64,000 nt of DNA from NCBI RefSeq assembly GCF_036370855.1, contig NC_088130.1, positions 70,036,941 through 70,100,940 on the forward strand, read 5' to 3'. Under the pieces are notes generated by a model. The model ran no database searches, was not told where the DNA came from, and worked only from the letters and a program-made list of their open reading frames with translations. The DNA is from Dromaius novaehollandiae. Lineage: Eukaryota; Chordata; Aves; Casuariiformes; Dromaiidae. Every line of letters begins with the position of its first letter. The first letter of the stretch is position 1. Shown here piece after piece: positions 20,513 through 33,900 of the stretch. Made by a program: the position numbers and the translations under genes.

Positions 20513-23500
20513 CTATGCTTGATGCACAACCATCCTCAATGCTGCTAGTTTTGCAAGCTGGAAACCTAGGGAAAACTCTCAGTTAATGGGTGAATGGAAA
20601 TTTGAGAACTAGCACTTTCTCAAAATGCAGTTATACTAAGAAAGTGTAATTCACTTGAAACTGGAGGTGTTACTCAGTGCAGCCATAAGCCCATCCCTGG
20701 GCGTTCTCTTGGAAATAACTGGGATAAAACATTGATCGAAACAGAGCAACGCTTAGTTAAAGAAGAAAGCTGCATTGCCTCCCGTGAGAAATACAAATTA
20801 TGGCAGATGCTAATACACCTACATGGTTTCCAAGTGAAGAAATATTAAATGGAATAGCATGTTTGGGTAACTGTAATCAGAAGCAGTAATAAAATGGGTG
20901 GGACACTATTAAAGTATTAATTAACGAAATGTCCTATGGGATTTATTAGCAGTGTATGATTACTCCAGGGGTTTGTGCTACATGTTCAAAAGAAATGTGC
21001 AGTGTTTTCCAGTGGGCAAAATTCAGCCTCACCTTGGGGAAGGAAGGCAATAGCAGACGTGTGAAAAGCCACTGAAAGCGTCTTGTGGGCCAAATCCACA
21101 GATTTAACCGGCTGGCATGGGTGTGCGTAGGAGCGAAGCTTGCTCGATGTAAGCTGTCTTGCAGCTCGCTTTGGGGGCGACCCCGAAGGTGGGGACCTGC
21201 CGTAAGCCCCGCACGAGGAAGCCCGTGAACCTCGGGGTATTTTAGCTGGTCGGCAGGGCAGACCCAAGCCTGGCCGGAGCCACGAGCACTTGCTGTCGAG
21301 TGACCTCAAAACAGGTCATTTTTGCCAGTCTGATTTTGGGGATGGGTTCAACAGGCGAGCGAGCACCGTTCGGTCTGCATCTGTTGCGTGAAGAGCGATG
21401 GAGAAACCGCTCTGTAGAGAACCAAACCCACCAAATTAATCTGAGTTTTTCTTCTTCTTTTTTGTTTGTATTTTTTTTTAATAAAAGGCAGTAAATGCCC
21501 AAAGAGAATAACCAGATACAGAATTTTTGTGCTATACGCCACGCGTTTACTGTAAGTCTCAAGTCTCTCCTTTCTCACGTATAAAACTGTATTTAACAGC
21601 AAAAATGTCTAGTAAAGCCAGAACCCAAGGGCCCTTTCTGCAGGGCTGGAGCACGTGCCCGCAGCTCCCCTCTCCATGAGCGGGCGCCTTGAGCAGGGCG
21701 ATAAATGGGCAGGAAGCTGGGTTTATAGCCTAAGAACGCTTTTGTGACCAGTTGTCATAAAACAACACTTTAAGCGTCCCATACAACACCCTATGGCGTT
21801 TTTTGCTTGATGGCATGCCGTTGGGGCTTGGGGCCATTTACCTTTTCCAGGCCTGGCATGGTGCATCATGCACATGCCGCTTGGCCGGGGGCAGCCCTGA
21901 CCCTGGGGACAGCGGGGTTGTTCCCACCGGCAGCTCCCGAGCCTCATTTCTCGCAACGGGGACAAGCAGGGGTGGCAGGACGCAACGGAGACGAAGGGTA
22001 GCGATTTGTTGCGACATGTAAAAGCATATAAATCTGTTGAAACTTGGGTTTTACTAATTCTTAAGCAAGTTTTGGAGATCTCATGCCTTCGTGCACGTGC
22101 GCAGCAGCGCTCAGTGCTGCTTGTGCCCACTACTCCCAGGCTGCAGAGAAGGGCTCAGCACCGCAGACCGAGCACAAAGGATGAACAGGAGAGAGTAGCA
22201 AGGTCCCTTTCAAGGAAATGCACTTTTTTCCCCTGTCTTCCAATGTTTAACAAATAAATAGTTTCATCTTGTTAACATTACCTTAATAATGACTAACCTA
22301 TACTGTTCTGTCTCTGTACAGTGCTGTTCTGTTGAACCTCTGTCACGTTAGATGCCCATACACACGTCTACCGCAGCAGCTTCTGTCGAGATCTCCACCA
22401 GCTAAGAAGCATCAGAGCCATCAGCAAGCTCGGTAGGATCTCAAGGGGACTCAATGCAGGATTATTTAGTAGTTACACTTGCTTTGGAAATAGTCCTGCG
22501 CCTTTTTTCTTCTGCGAGCAAGCCCTCGCGGTGCAGGTGAGCTTTGTGGAGCCCAGGAGACAAAAGGCAATTTCCTGAGCTTTACTGCGGGTTCTGATTG
22601 CAATCACATTTGAAATGTTTAGATATTTAATCTTTACCTAACAATGCAAATATAAGCAAACGGAAAATCTAACCCACACCCTAATCCCAAACAGCCTTCA
22701 CAGGAATAAGTGTTATGGGTTTGATTGTAGCCTTTGAAGGAAAGCCAATATTTGTTACTTTGAGTTAGTTTCTGATGACTGCACTGCTGGAAACAGTTTT
22801 TGCATTGTGATTTTGCTACCCATAGGAATAACAAATCTCTTCATAACCGAAAGTTACCCACTTTGTTAGGAGGGACCTTCTCGGCAGCCCTCCTAAAGCA
22901 GGTGCATGCAAAGGCAGGTAGGACCTTCGTGGATTTTAGGTGTCACTAGTTTGGACAAACAGGACGGGTTCAGGATAAATGGAGACAGCATATTGCTCCT
23001 CCCCAAATCTGAAAGTAGTGGGGATCTAGCAGGGAGAATAGCGGGGGTTGCTGCATGGAGAAAATTTGCAGTATCCAGGACCAAAATCCGCACGGGTCAC
23101 TTGCTCAGCAGCAGACCGGTTGCTAATTGCTTCTCAGTGCTTTTGCTTGCAATGCCCTGCTCCCCTGCGGCTGCTACACCTGCGCTGGGCTCTGAGCCCG
23201 GCCCAAATTCCCGGCCTGGTGGCAGCCGCGGTGGCTGGTGACACCTAGAGGAAAGCTGGAAGTGTCACCCCTGCGAGGAGCCACCCGGCCGGCACCAGCG
23301 GCTCGCTACGCTTCAAGCATGCCTGCGTCAAAAAAGCAAAATGCAATTAAAAAATAATAAATTTGCTTCAAATCGCTTGCCTGGGGGATTCTGGGGTCCT
23401 GGCTGCTTCCCTCCTCCTCCAGCCGCAACAGGCAGAGCAGCAGCACCGGTACAGACACATAAATGACGTTGTGATAGACCAGGCTTACCGGACCTTTCCC

Positions 23501-25119
23501 TCTAGGAAAAAGTCTGTTTTTCAGTGTGCCCATTTTAGAAATAGTACAGGCTTTTGCAAACGCTCAGCTGACTGTGTTTCATAGAAAAACAGGCAATAAA
23601 AACATCTACTTTAAGCTGCTTGGGATCAGATCCTGCGTTTTTCTCAAGGAAAAAAAAATCCCAGGGAGTTAATAGCAATTCTGTTTCAGAGAGGAGCAGC
23701 CTGCGTCTGTCCCAGCACATGGAAGCAGCTGAGCGTTTCAGCAGAGCAGAATGAAAGCCCGATCGTCCGGACGCTGCAGCTCCATATCCCAGGGACCAGG
23801 TCGGGTAGCTCGCGGCTGAGATAATGTTCCCGCAGGTGAGCTAATATTCCCGTTACGTTACTTTGTGCCTCGCAATAGTGATTGTCCCTTGTTATCGGTG
23901 GTGACAGCAGCAGTTCTTCACCACTTTCATTTTGAGCATGCGCCCTCGTGGGCTGGGACGTTTTCCCAGGCAAATGGATCCCTCCGCAGCACTGAGTGCC
24001 CATCCGAGGCAGTATTGGCAGCCCATAAGACTGCTCAGAGTAACCTCTGTCTTCTTGAGGTTAGACATGATGTTACCCTGCTGTTAATTTTTTTCCCACA
24101 TATCCCCCTAATGCCTCGAAAGCCACAAAGTAGGCTAAAAAACCGTGGGATGCGTTACACTGTGATATCTAGTTAGTCCTTGTAATTCTGCACATAAGGG
24201 GGAAATAACTATGCTCCTTTGATTTCTTGCGTGGAAAAGAGGAGCAGGAGGTTGGAGAGGCAAGCCAAAAGGCCATGAGAGAGAGAGGAAGAGAGGAGGC
24301 TGTAAAAGCAGAATTTAACAAGTTCTTCCAGTCAGATACGCCTAGCTGCCTCATCATGCCCACACGTGCCCTCAAATGCATTTCAACACAAAAAATCTCC
24401 TCCCTCGCTCCATGATCCTCTCATCTCACGCAAGTTGCAATTATAACCTGCAGAGCCGTCAGGGAGCCTCATCCTACGGCCTCATCTTTCAACTGAAGGA
24501 ATCATGCTCTTGGACGAATTCCTGCATTTAGTTATTTAAGGAACTTTCATAGGCCAGAGTCGCCCTTGAAAGCAGCCAAGAAGCCTCTTTGCCACTTGTT
24601 CTGACCTGTCAGCCCCCAAAAATCACACAAGTATTCCTACGCAATAACAGCAGTTGCCACATCACTCATGTATTTTATTTTTATCTGGAATTGCATTTAC
24701 TGTGCTGAGTCTGCTCATGCAAATAGTCAGGTCCTGTAGCCTTAAAACGTTCTCCAGCTATTTCGAAAGTGCTCAAGAACTTCAGAGCAGATTTGAGCTC
24801 TAAAGAAATAACAGGAGACCTAAAAAGGAAAGCCTACCAAGGCTAATCACTGCAAAAGTATTTGTTGCTTCTTTTATTGCTGGTTTTGTCACTGATGTGT
24901 TGATAGATGATAACCTTTTCCAAGCTGTGACACTGTGTCTTAGCATGGTCTTTTATTTAGGACCTATGGCTCCAAGGGTTTGGACTATTTGGCTTGAGAT
25001 CTGCCAATATGAATCTGCTTCTCTTCAGAACAGCCAGTTCTGAGCTAAGCAACCCCAAAAAGAGCCCTGGTGAGAGGTGCTTTTCTGTGCAACTTCCTAA
25101 GCTGCAAGAAAGGACAAAC

Positions 25120-25410
25120 CAGTCATGTTTTTTATTCTTTCTCTTTTGTCCTTTCTAGTCACCTCCTTATTGTTTTGTTGCACATTAGATGTTTTTCTGT
25201 ACGCCTTTTCTCTTTTCTGCTGCCTGACACCGTCTAGCTCCCATGTTCACGTTGTCTTTGATGTCTCCTTGGCCGTTACACCCTCGCCGTCGTGCTTGTC
25301 TCTCCTTCTACTCCTGACTTTTCTGACCTCGAGGATGTTGATTCCCTCTTTCCAAGCCATCATCTCATCATATCTCCACTCTCATCTCATTTTATTTTTA
25401 GATGAACAAA
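25120..25410. repeat. Pyrimidine-rich block
   Basis: The + strand is strongly C/T-rich over nearly 300 bases, running from a T-rich TTTTTTATTCTTTCTC start to a CTCCACTCTCATCTC end. It yields a spurious 97-codon open frame. It has no recognisable protein content. Confidence 0.5.
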
Positions 25411-26368
25411 AGGCATGAAAACACTGTGATGCATCTCTTCCTTATCTGACTCCTGCTACGCTCCCTGAGGTCCTCAGTCCAGTGCAAGGGGCACGGTGAC
25501 ATGAGGGTAGCAGCTGTCTGTATTTTCTCACTTTCTGCCACGGATGAAAAATGCCTTGTTATCGAGGCTGAGAACCCCAAAGGGCAGAGAAAGTTGCTGG
25601 GAACCCAGTGCTTTTGCGGATGTGGCAGTTTATTCCTGCATTTGAGTGGGGACGTAGAGGTGGGCTCCTGCCCAGCTCCCCGTGAGCACCTTGGGGCCCA
25701 GCTGAGGAAGCGGGACCGGCCCTTGGGGGCCAGCGGCATCGCTCCTCCCTGCCGAGGTCTGGAGAAAAGATTTGGAGCGGGAAGATGAGGCATAGTTTGG
25801 GAGTAATAAAGGCATAATAAGCACAATAAAAATCCCCGACAGATGTGATTAGCTGGCTTTTCTCAATCCTGGCCCACAGCTTGGAGCAAAGGAAATCGAT
25901 ACGAGGCGGCTGCAACCGCAGTACACATTACCAGGTGGTGTCACAAGGAAGGCATGCGAGCGCAGGGGAGAGACATGTGGATCAATATTAAAATGAAGCC
26001 TAAACAGCCTGTGAAGGAAGACAAAATCAATTATTCATTTATATTTGGGGAAGAGGTTAAATGAGACCACAGAGCTTTTAGCCTGCAGAGTGTAGCTTGC
26101 ACTGTTCAGTGAAACTTCTAATCAGGATTTACAAGCGAGATCAAGCACAGTGGTGATGGAAATTAGCAGTAAGTTTTCAGGAGTCAGAACAAAAGGAAAA
26201 TGATCGAAAATGACTGCCGGCTCCGGGCGCCACTCACGCCGGTTCTGTTCAGCAGAACGGCCTGAATCCCCTCGTATACCCATTGCACCCTTTCCTCACG
26301 GAAATTCATCATGGGACAGGACATGGCATGCCTAATTTCATGAGGTTTTCAATTTTTTGATCACATTT

Positions 26369-26393
26369 CCCCCCCCCCCACACACACACACAC
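26369..26393. repeat. C-run and (CA)n microsatellite
   Basis: About eleven Cs are followed by seven CA units. Simple sequence. Confidence 0.9.
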
Positions 26394-27950
26394 CATGCTG
26401 GTGATTAAATTTTCACGCTTAAACATCTCTGAAAAATTTTTAAGTGATCAGGTTTTTTCTGTCCTAATTCTTTGTGTGAATCCAAATATCCAGGTGGAGA
26501 GATGAAAAATGCCTACAGTGCCTGATCGTCTGCCTTGTTCCTCCATGGTGTGGGATCATTCCCTCCTGTAAGTCTTGCTAACGCCTTAACTAATCTAATT
26601 TTAAATGTTTTATGTTTCTGTAGCAGCTAAAAAGTATAAGTCCTGAGTAATTCTTCTTCATATCCTAGCTCTGCACAAGTTGTAGACCAAATTTGCAGTG
26701 ATAGGAAGCAAAATAAGGATTCTCCAGGGAAATAACTTCTTTATGGCCATTTTCAGAGGATCACAAGGTATTGCTGAAAACACACGCCGTGCAACGGGGT
26801 AGAATAGCTCAGCTAGCGTTAAACGAGCTAGAGCGGGCGTCAAGGGCCTCGTCAGTGCCGAGGCTGAGTCTAGCTGTTCCTGTGCCTGTGCCGGGACTGG
26901 GGCCGCAGGGCGCTGGGGAAGGACCTTGGACCATTGCACCACGCTTACCCAAGCTCTTCTCAGAAGCCCCCAAGGTCCCCAAGCCTGTCTAGGTGTCCTG
27001 TCCCAGTGCTTCCCAACATGGAAGTTATTTTCCAAAAACACCCCCAAATGTGCTTTTCTCCCCTCCTTAGATTAAACTGACATTTTCCCTACCTGCTACC
27101 CGCCCCTGTGCACCAGCATGGTCCTGGGATTAGGGCGATACCAGACCTGCTTGTTGGATGCTCTCCTTGCGTTGGAGAGCTGAGACTATGCGAGTCCTTA
27201 CAGAATTTCCCCAGCTCTTGGGTTGGACCTGGGTTCGGAGCCAGGGTTCGGGTCGGCCTCCCACCTGCTATCTCCTGGAGCGTGGCATCTCCAGACACGC
27301 CTTAGCTCGGCTCGGAGAGCTTGCCTGTGATAATCTTTGGTGACATGATGTGCAGTAGCAGCTTTAAATGCCCTTGTCAACATCTCTCTGTGTTTTAATT
27401 GACTCAGGAGATGTAGGACACAGAGTAAATGGCAAGTTTTAAATAATTAAGGTGTTGCTAATCCTCAAGAAATGTCAGAATGTCCCTAAGAGATACCGCA
27501 TGAGCTCCTCTTTCTTGTGAACCGGCTAATTAAAGAGATCCTTCTCGCGGAAAACACATAACTGCATGCGGCCGTCATCTGCAGCCGGCTTCGCCTGAGG
27601 AAAGGACGACCGTTTGGGAGATTAACACAAATTGTTGAAACGCAGTGTTTTGATTTTGGAGCTAAAGGCTGTTCTTCATCCATGTAAAGGATTGGCAGCA
27701 GCATTAGTCCTCAGGCGAGCAGCGCGTTGGCCTCGGGATGGAGACGAGAAGGTCTCGGAAGCCCCGGGCAAGCGGCGGGTGAGTGTCGGGCTTGGCAGCT
27801 CGCGGGGACGGCACCGGCGGGGGGGAGATGCACGGCAGGGCGGCTCCCACGCACCCGGCTGATCGGCCGCCCCGCCTGCTTCTCCGTGCGCTCTTCAGGA
27901 GCTCCCGGGGTTTATTGATAATGCCAGGAAAACACTGCTGGGTTGCGAAT

Positions 27951-27968
27951 ATTAATTAATTAATTAAT
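27951..27968. repeat. (ATTA)n microsatellite
   Basis: Four and a half perfect ATTA units. It makes a run of overlapping homeodomain-type TAAT cores, but simple repeat expansion is enough to explain it. Confidence 0.9.
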
Positions 27969-28543
27969 GATTATAAACATGAGCTGAGAAATGGTGGGGG
28001 GGTGTTAACAAGTGGCAGATTTTAGAGACTGCAGAATTACAGCTTTAAGGTATTTTACAAGATAAAAAGCAAGGAGGTAAGGAATAATGAACTGCCCCTA
28101 CGGCAAAGCGCGCAATGCCAGAAGCCTTACGGGGCGGCGGAGACGGCCTGATGCCGGGGGCTGGCGAAGCCGGGGCGGGAGGGAGCCACGCGAGGGGTGG
28201 CATCATCTGGGATTCGGGCAGACACAGGAGCCTGCAGGAGAGCAGAGTCACTTCTTTGCCCAGCTCTCTGATGCAGCGCTTAAAATCCTCCTCGCCGACG
28301 AGCACAGCAGGGCTTGATGCGTCTCCACTGTGGAGGGAAGCGCCCGGCACTAGGGAGGAGGGTGCTTCACTCTTCTCTCCTTGCTGCAAAATATATATCG
28401 ATGAGCCGCTGGGAACAAAGAATCAGCAGAAACGCTTGCTGTACTGGCGTGGCGGTGAGACACCTCCAAAAAATGTATTTCTTTAGAGGCAGGGGAACGG
28501 GAGGCAGGAGCTGCTGCTGCCCAGCTGTTGGCAGGCTGAAGCA

Positions 28544-29336
28544 GAGTGATCCCAACCCGGAGAGATCTCGACCCAGAGAAATAACAACCCGGAGCAATCC
28601 TGACCCAGAGTGATCCCGACCCAGAGCAATCCCAACCAAAGCAATACTGACCTGGAGCAATCCCAACCCACAGCAAACCTGACCCAGAGCAATCCCAACC
28701 CACAGCAAACCTGACCCAGAGCAATCCCGTCCCAGAGTGATCCCACCCCTGAGCAATCCCAGCTCAGAGTGATCCTGACCCAGGGCAATCCTGATCCAGA
28801 GCAATCCTGACCTGCAGCGATCCTGACCCACGGCAATCCCAACCCAGAGCAATCCCAACCCAGAGTGATCCCAACCCTGAATAATCCCGACCCAGCGTGA
28901 TCCTGACCCAGCGTGATCCCGAACTGGAGCAATCCCAATCTGGAGCAATCCCAACCCACAGCAATCCTGGCACAGAGTGATCCCGACACAGAGCAATTCT
29001 GACCTGGAGCAATCCCAACCCACAGCAATCCTGGCACAGAGTGATCCCGACACAGAGCAATTCTGACCTGGAGCAATCCCAACCCAGAGCAATCTTGACC
29101 CAGAGCAATCCCAACCTGGAGCAATCCCGACCCAGAGCAATCCCAACCTGGAGCAATCCCAAACCGGAGCGATCTCGACCCAGAGCAATCCCAAACCGGA
29201 GCGATCTCGACCCAGAACAATCCCAACCTGGAGCAATCTCGACCCGGAGCGATCTCGACCTGGAGCAATCCCAACCTGGGGCAATCCCAACCCAGAGTGA
29301 TCCCGACCCAGAGCACTCCCGCCCCGGAGTGCTCCT
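28544..29336. repeat. 16-bp minisatellite, about 50 copies
   Basis: The unit is close to GAGCAATCCCAACCCA with variants such as GAGTGATCCCGACCCA and GAGCGATCTCGACCCA. Longer blocks are themselves duplicated: 64 bp (four units) at 28943-29006 equals 29007-29070, and 32-bp pairs occur near 28,655-28,718 and 29,155-29,218. Because 16 is not a multiple of 3, each reading frame cycles through all three unit phases every 48 bases. All three minus-strand frames stay open for hundreds of codons. The C-runs give the minus strand spaced GGG tracts. Confidence 0.95.
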
Positions 29337-30231
29337 GGCACTGCAGCAGCCCGGAGGCCGGGGAGGCCGGGTGCCCTCGGCCGCCCGCCGGGGAGCTCAG
29401 CAGCTCTGCAGGAGTTGGGACGTGTTAGACTCAAGGCTTTGAAAAATAGGGCACTGCTGCATGTGCTGCCTTTAATATTTTATACCCGCAGAATAAATTA
29501 TTGCTTGGAAGCTGGAGAGCGGCACAAGGCTGAGGGAGAACTAAGCTTGAGTTAAATCCCTAGTAAGTTGATTTATTTTGCCTCATAACGGCATGCTTGA
29601 ATATTACTTGGTTTATTAATTTGGACTAATATGTAGTTTCTTATCTGCGAAACATAAGCAAGGAAACGCTGTGCTAAAATTGATGCCCTGATTTATCACG
29701 TTCAACCTTTGCATCTATACTGCCGTGTAGGAAGACACCGCAAATGCGACTCTCCCACATTAAAACCGCTCTGCTTTTGAGCAATACTGGGGCGAGCCCT
29801 TGCCCAGCCGCGATGCGGCGGGTTGCAGAGGAGCAGCCCGGGGCCCTTCGCTTCCCGCCCAGCAGGACGAGTCTTTCAGGTCAAAGCAGGCAGAGTCGGT
29901 GCTGATAAGCGCATAGGGCGTGAGCACGTTACGTTCCCGGGCATAGACAATTAGCAAGTGACTTTATTAATGGTTTCTCTCCACTTAAGGTCTTTGGGCA
30001 GGGGCTCCCCGCTGTGGTGCCTTCTCCCCGCCGTGCACATGCACCGGAGGAGCCGCTGGGGCAGGAGGCAGCACGAGGTGTCGGGAGGCTCTGGGGGCTC
30101 CCAGACTTGCGCCTTGCCGGGAGGTCCATATTGCAGGAGCTGCTCGTCGGAGAGCAAAGCCACAGGCCAAGCGCAAAGGAGTGGCTAGCAAGGGAAAAAA
30201 AAGCAGGATGGATTCGTGTTTCTAGGTTTTA

Positions 30232-30297
30232 GGTTCAGGGAGCTGGACTGGATGATTTTCAGAAGTCCCTTCCGACTTCAGTTATTCTCTGGTTCTG
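30232..30297 (+). mobile_element. CR1 LINE 3' terminal fragment
   Basis: The wording GAGCTGGACTGGATGATTTT, then AGAAGTCCCTTCCGACTTC and a final ATTCTCTGGTTCTG, matches the conserved 3' end of avian CR1 (GGACTGGATGATC...TTCCAACCTCA...ATTCTATGATTCT). It is severely 5'-truncated, as most bird CR1 copies are. Confidence 0.75.
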
Positions 30298-30926
30298 CCC
30301 AGTTCCCAAGCTTTGGCGTGCACACGAGCATATCCGACACGCATGGTTTTTCTAAAATGCAATGCCTTCCTCCGAAAGTAGTGAAGACAACCCTGAATCA
30401 TGATTTTGTCCTCAATCTCAGAAGCTTTTCCCCAAAAATTCCCGTTCCTGAAGCCGTCCGACTGTGGGAAATTTGGCTGCCTTTTTTTCTGATGTCGTTT
30501 AAATATGTTTCTCCTTGTCGGGCGCTGCAGAGCTGGACCCGGCTGCACAAGATGCAGGCTGCAGTGCGTGGGGGCACGGGGGCCCCAGGCTTCCACGCTG
30601 GGAGCAACTGGTGTAACTGGGAGGACTCTCACTCAACCAACGGGAGTGCAATTCACTTACAAATCTGTCATTTCCTGGCCAATTTGACTGAAATCGTAGG
30701 GGAATTAGGGAACTAGGGTGACTTTTTTATCTACTTTTAAAACAAAAACCAGACTTAAACGTGCAAGCGGGCGCAGTTTTGAGTGCAGAGCCTGTACGTG
30801 CAGTTGCTGCTGAGTGCGTGCATCCATGCAAAAAGTGAATACGGCGGGTTTTAAAATCTGTGCCAAAATATCGAAGTCTGACCTCGTGATCAGAAATCAC
30901 CAAAAGGCCATCGGTCATTTTTATTG

Positions 30927-30944
30927 AATTGAATGCATTCAATT
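30927..30944. repeat. 18-bp perfect palindrome
   Basis: AATTGAATGCATTCAATT is its own reverse complement, with ATGCAT at the centre. The flanking bases break the symmetry, then match again for three positions. Confidence 0.85.
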
Positions 30945-30999
30945 TAATGGCCACATATGACTTATTTTCAGGAATATAAGTGTTACTCAGGAAATCAGT

Positions 31000-33900
31000 T
31001 CTTTTAGGGGCAAAACTCCTCTATTAATGACAAAAAATGGATGGGACTCGTTATGGTGGAGGAATTAGTCGTTTGAGCAGCACGGCTTTGTTCAGCTGGA
31101 ATTCAAGCCAGCAAACTCTGCGTAAATGTATTAGCCAACTGCAAAAAGGTCAGCGATTGCTTGTTGCTGGAGCTACATTTCCACGCTGCTTCTTTTCAAA
31201 TCAGGAAATTATAGTGATCAGATTTTGCATCACAAATACTGTTTTTCTGGCACTCATGGTTTCTCGCGCCCCTGCTAACGCCCTGCTTTGCGTGTTGGTG
31301 TGGCTGTGGATGCCGCACGGGAGTTTGCCATGCAGCGTAGCATGGGCAGCCGGGCAAATAGCTCGTCGTGCAATTCTGTGCGCTCTCCTCGCGCATGTAC
31401 GTGCATCCTGGACGCCATCCGCTGTGGACTGTGCACGGAGCATGGAAAACATCCCCTTCATCCACCAGCCCTGCAGCGTGCCATCTGCTTGCACTGTGAC
31501 TTTGCTTGACGAGCAAACCGGGGCGATGGCGGGGGAGCGGGAGCTGCAGCTGCAGCAGGGCTCCGCTGTGCAAAGAGCACCCGGGAGCTCCCGCGGGGCC
31601 AAAGCCCGCCTGGAGCCGCTTCTCCGGCCTCGTCCCCTTTCTTCCTCCTCCCGCCGGCGCTGCCGCCCTGGGAGAGCCCAGCTGCAGCTGCGAGGGCTTT
31701 CAAGGCCCTCGGCAGCTTGCTGGGAGCTCATGAATATTTTGCTTTGGCCTCGGTTCCCCTCGCATTAGCTCCTCACCGTGCGAAAGTGCTCACGTGTCGC
31801 CTATGTGTGACCCTGCGCAGTCTCAGCATCTCCACCTGGAAGCCACCGGTGAAGGAGGAGGGACGTGGACGATGCTGGCTCCTGTGCCGCTGCTGGGGTG
31901 AGGGTGCAGCTACGGCACCTTTGCAGGGGGCTCCTAGGGCAAAGACACCCCTCCGCCGTGGGCAGAAACAGCCACGTCCAACTTCTTGCTTTCGTAATCT
32001 TCTCAATGCAAAGAAACAGAGAGCAGTTGAGGTATTAATTTTGTGAGCTATTGCAGTTTTTTAATGGCTAGGGTTTAATGGGGCCAGCCACTCTGCTTTT
32101 TTTTTTCCCCTGCAGAAAGACCCATCCCCTTTCACAGTCAGGCCTCATCATCCTCAGGTTGTGCATCTGCAACTTAAAATATATCACTGTACATCGCTTT
32201 AGTGTAGACCGCATTCAGTCCTCACCCACACGTGATGGTATTGGAAGCTCCCCTCTGCAAAAGCAGCTTTTTCTTGGTTGCCAGGGCAACATTGTTCCCC
32301 AAATCCGGGGTTTTACGTGCTTTTTGGAGCAGCTCCACGGATAAGGTTATTGCACGGACCCGGCGGCCGCTTGCCGTGCCGCTTGCCGGGAGCCCTCCGA
32401 GGTGCTGGCCGAGCTTGCGCTCACGGACGCCTGTGCTGTGCCAGAAAGCAAAATGTGGTTAAAAAGCCCACGCCGTGCCGCTTTCCTGCTTGCACGCTAA
32501 TGCTATTTGCGTATAGGTGAATAAACAGCAGGCAGCGGCGAGCCTCTGCGATGAGCGCCACCTTCAAAGCCATCCTGTATCCCGCTATGGAGGCAATGCA
32601 AAGTTGTAGTTACTATATTACAAAAGGATTATAATCCAAAACTATATATAAGGGCAAAGCGTCATGCATCCCTGCTACTGCCTCCCAGACAAGCGGGCTC
32701 TGCTCGGGCGGGCTACATCGTTCGTTTATTTTCTTCCTTCAAAAGATTTTTCATGCAGTGCAAGGAATTAAATCTAAAAAATCCCCAAATTAAAGGGCTC
32801 CTGCCTTCCATTCAAGGCCGTTAATGAGGTTTTGGGCACTTTCACTTAGCCTTGTCTTTGCATGGGACTGCAGCAGGGTCCTTCAGGGACTGTCGGGCAG
32901 AAACATCCCTGGATTCATCGGGGTTCACCCATCCCTGGCCTTGCGCTTTGCGCTCCAGTGCAGTAAAGCTGAAATCTGGCAGCTGGCAGAAGACCTTTAT
33001 TAATATCACCCGGCTGCACTGTGCCCCTTTCTTTTTCCTTATTCATCCTGAGTTTCTAGCATCCTCTAGTCATGATGTAGAAAAGGCTTCAGCAGTTCAA
33101 ACCTCCCTGCTAATTTATGGCCAGGCTAAATCCTTGCAGCGTCTCTAAGGGAGCCTTGCAGGCCCCCGGGAGCGCCAGGCTCTTCCATTCAATTTCGTCT
33201 TCTCTGTGACTCAGTGGCTAGTATTTTAATACATAATTTCATTCAAGACTTCTCCATACCTTGGAAAGAGCAATGTTTAGCTTGCCAGGCTTGCTGCCTG
33301 CAAAACAGCAGCGGCTCGTTTGTCACAGCCACAGACTGTGCATGTGTTTGAACAAAGCTAACTGCACGCTGCACGTGCACCTGCCGCATTTCACCACGTC
33401 CACTGCCTGCAAAAGCTCTGACGCTTTTAATTGCTTACAGTAATTGCATTAATTCTATTTAAACTGGCCGCTCGTTTCCACAACCTTTGCATTTTGCAGC
33501 ATGAATCCTGATCGAGCTGGAAATGGGCACCGACTGTCTCCAAATGTGTTTATTTGTCTCAATACACCAAGCAGGCGCTGATAGCAGTCTTTCACTAAAG
33601 AAAACGACTTCTCTGCTCATTGGCAGCTCATAGCCAAAACCACGAGGGTCATGTTTTTGCATGAGAGAGCAAGTATTCCCGGAAAAACGCACGCACAGCC
33701 CTTGTGCCCATGAGTTTGGGGTGTGCAAAACGAGGATTTGTATTTAGATGTGGATCCAGCTTGTGCAGACAGCTAATGTGTGCATGCGGCCGTGCCAGTG
33801 TGGTGGGGGCTCTTCTTTGGGGAAAGAAATGCAAAAAAGAACCAGGTCTTTCGTCATAGACTTGAGGAGCTCCCTGTGCCTCTGTTCCCGGGGAAGAGCC

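Larger units (their letters stand above)
17331..26350. other. Noncoding DNA with two short hairpins; no supportable gene
   Basis: The open frames in this stretch are short, overlap on both strands and lack splice context or recognisable domains. CpG becomes noticeably more frequent from about 18.0 kb, for example at 18.1-18.4, 21.1-21.3, 23.1-23.3 and 25.6-25.8 kb. A pyrimidine-rich block and hairpins are listed separately. Confidence 0.5.

Noticed and set aside
28367-29434. 355-codon minus-strand open frame
   Set aside because: It is read from the 16-bp minisatellite. The other minus frames are also long and open, and the protein is a simple repeat with no splice or start context.
31037-31768. 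243-codon + strand open frame
   Set aside because: Overlaps 125- and 176-codon minus frames, has no domain, and its later part is GC-rich low-complexity.
32642-32652. TATA-box-like CTATATATAAG as a promoter
   Set aside because: No downstream exon, initiator or transcript evidence. AT-rich words of this kind are common in noncoding DNA.
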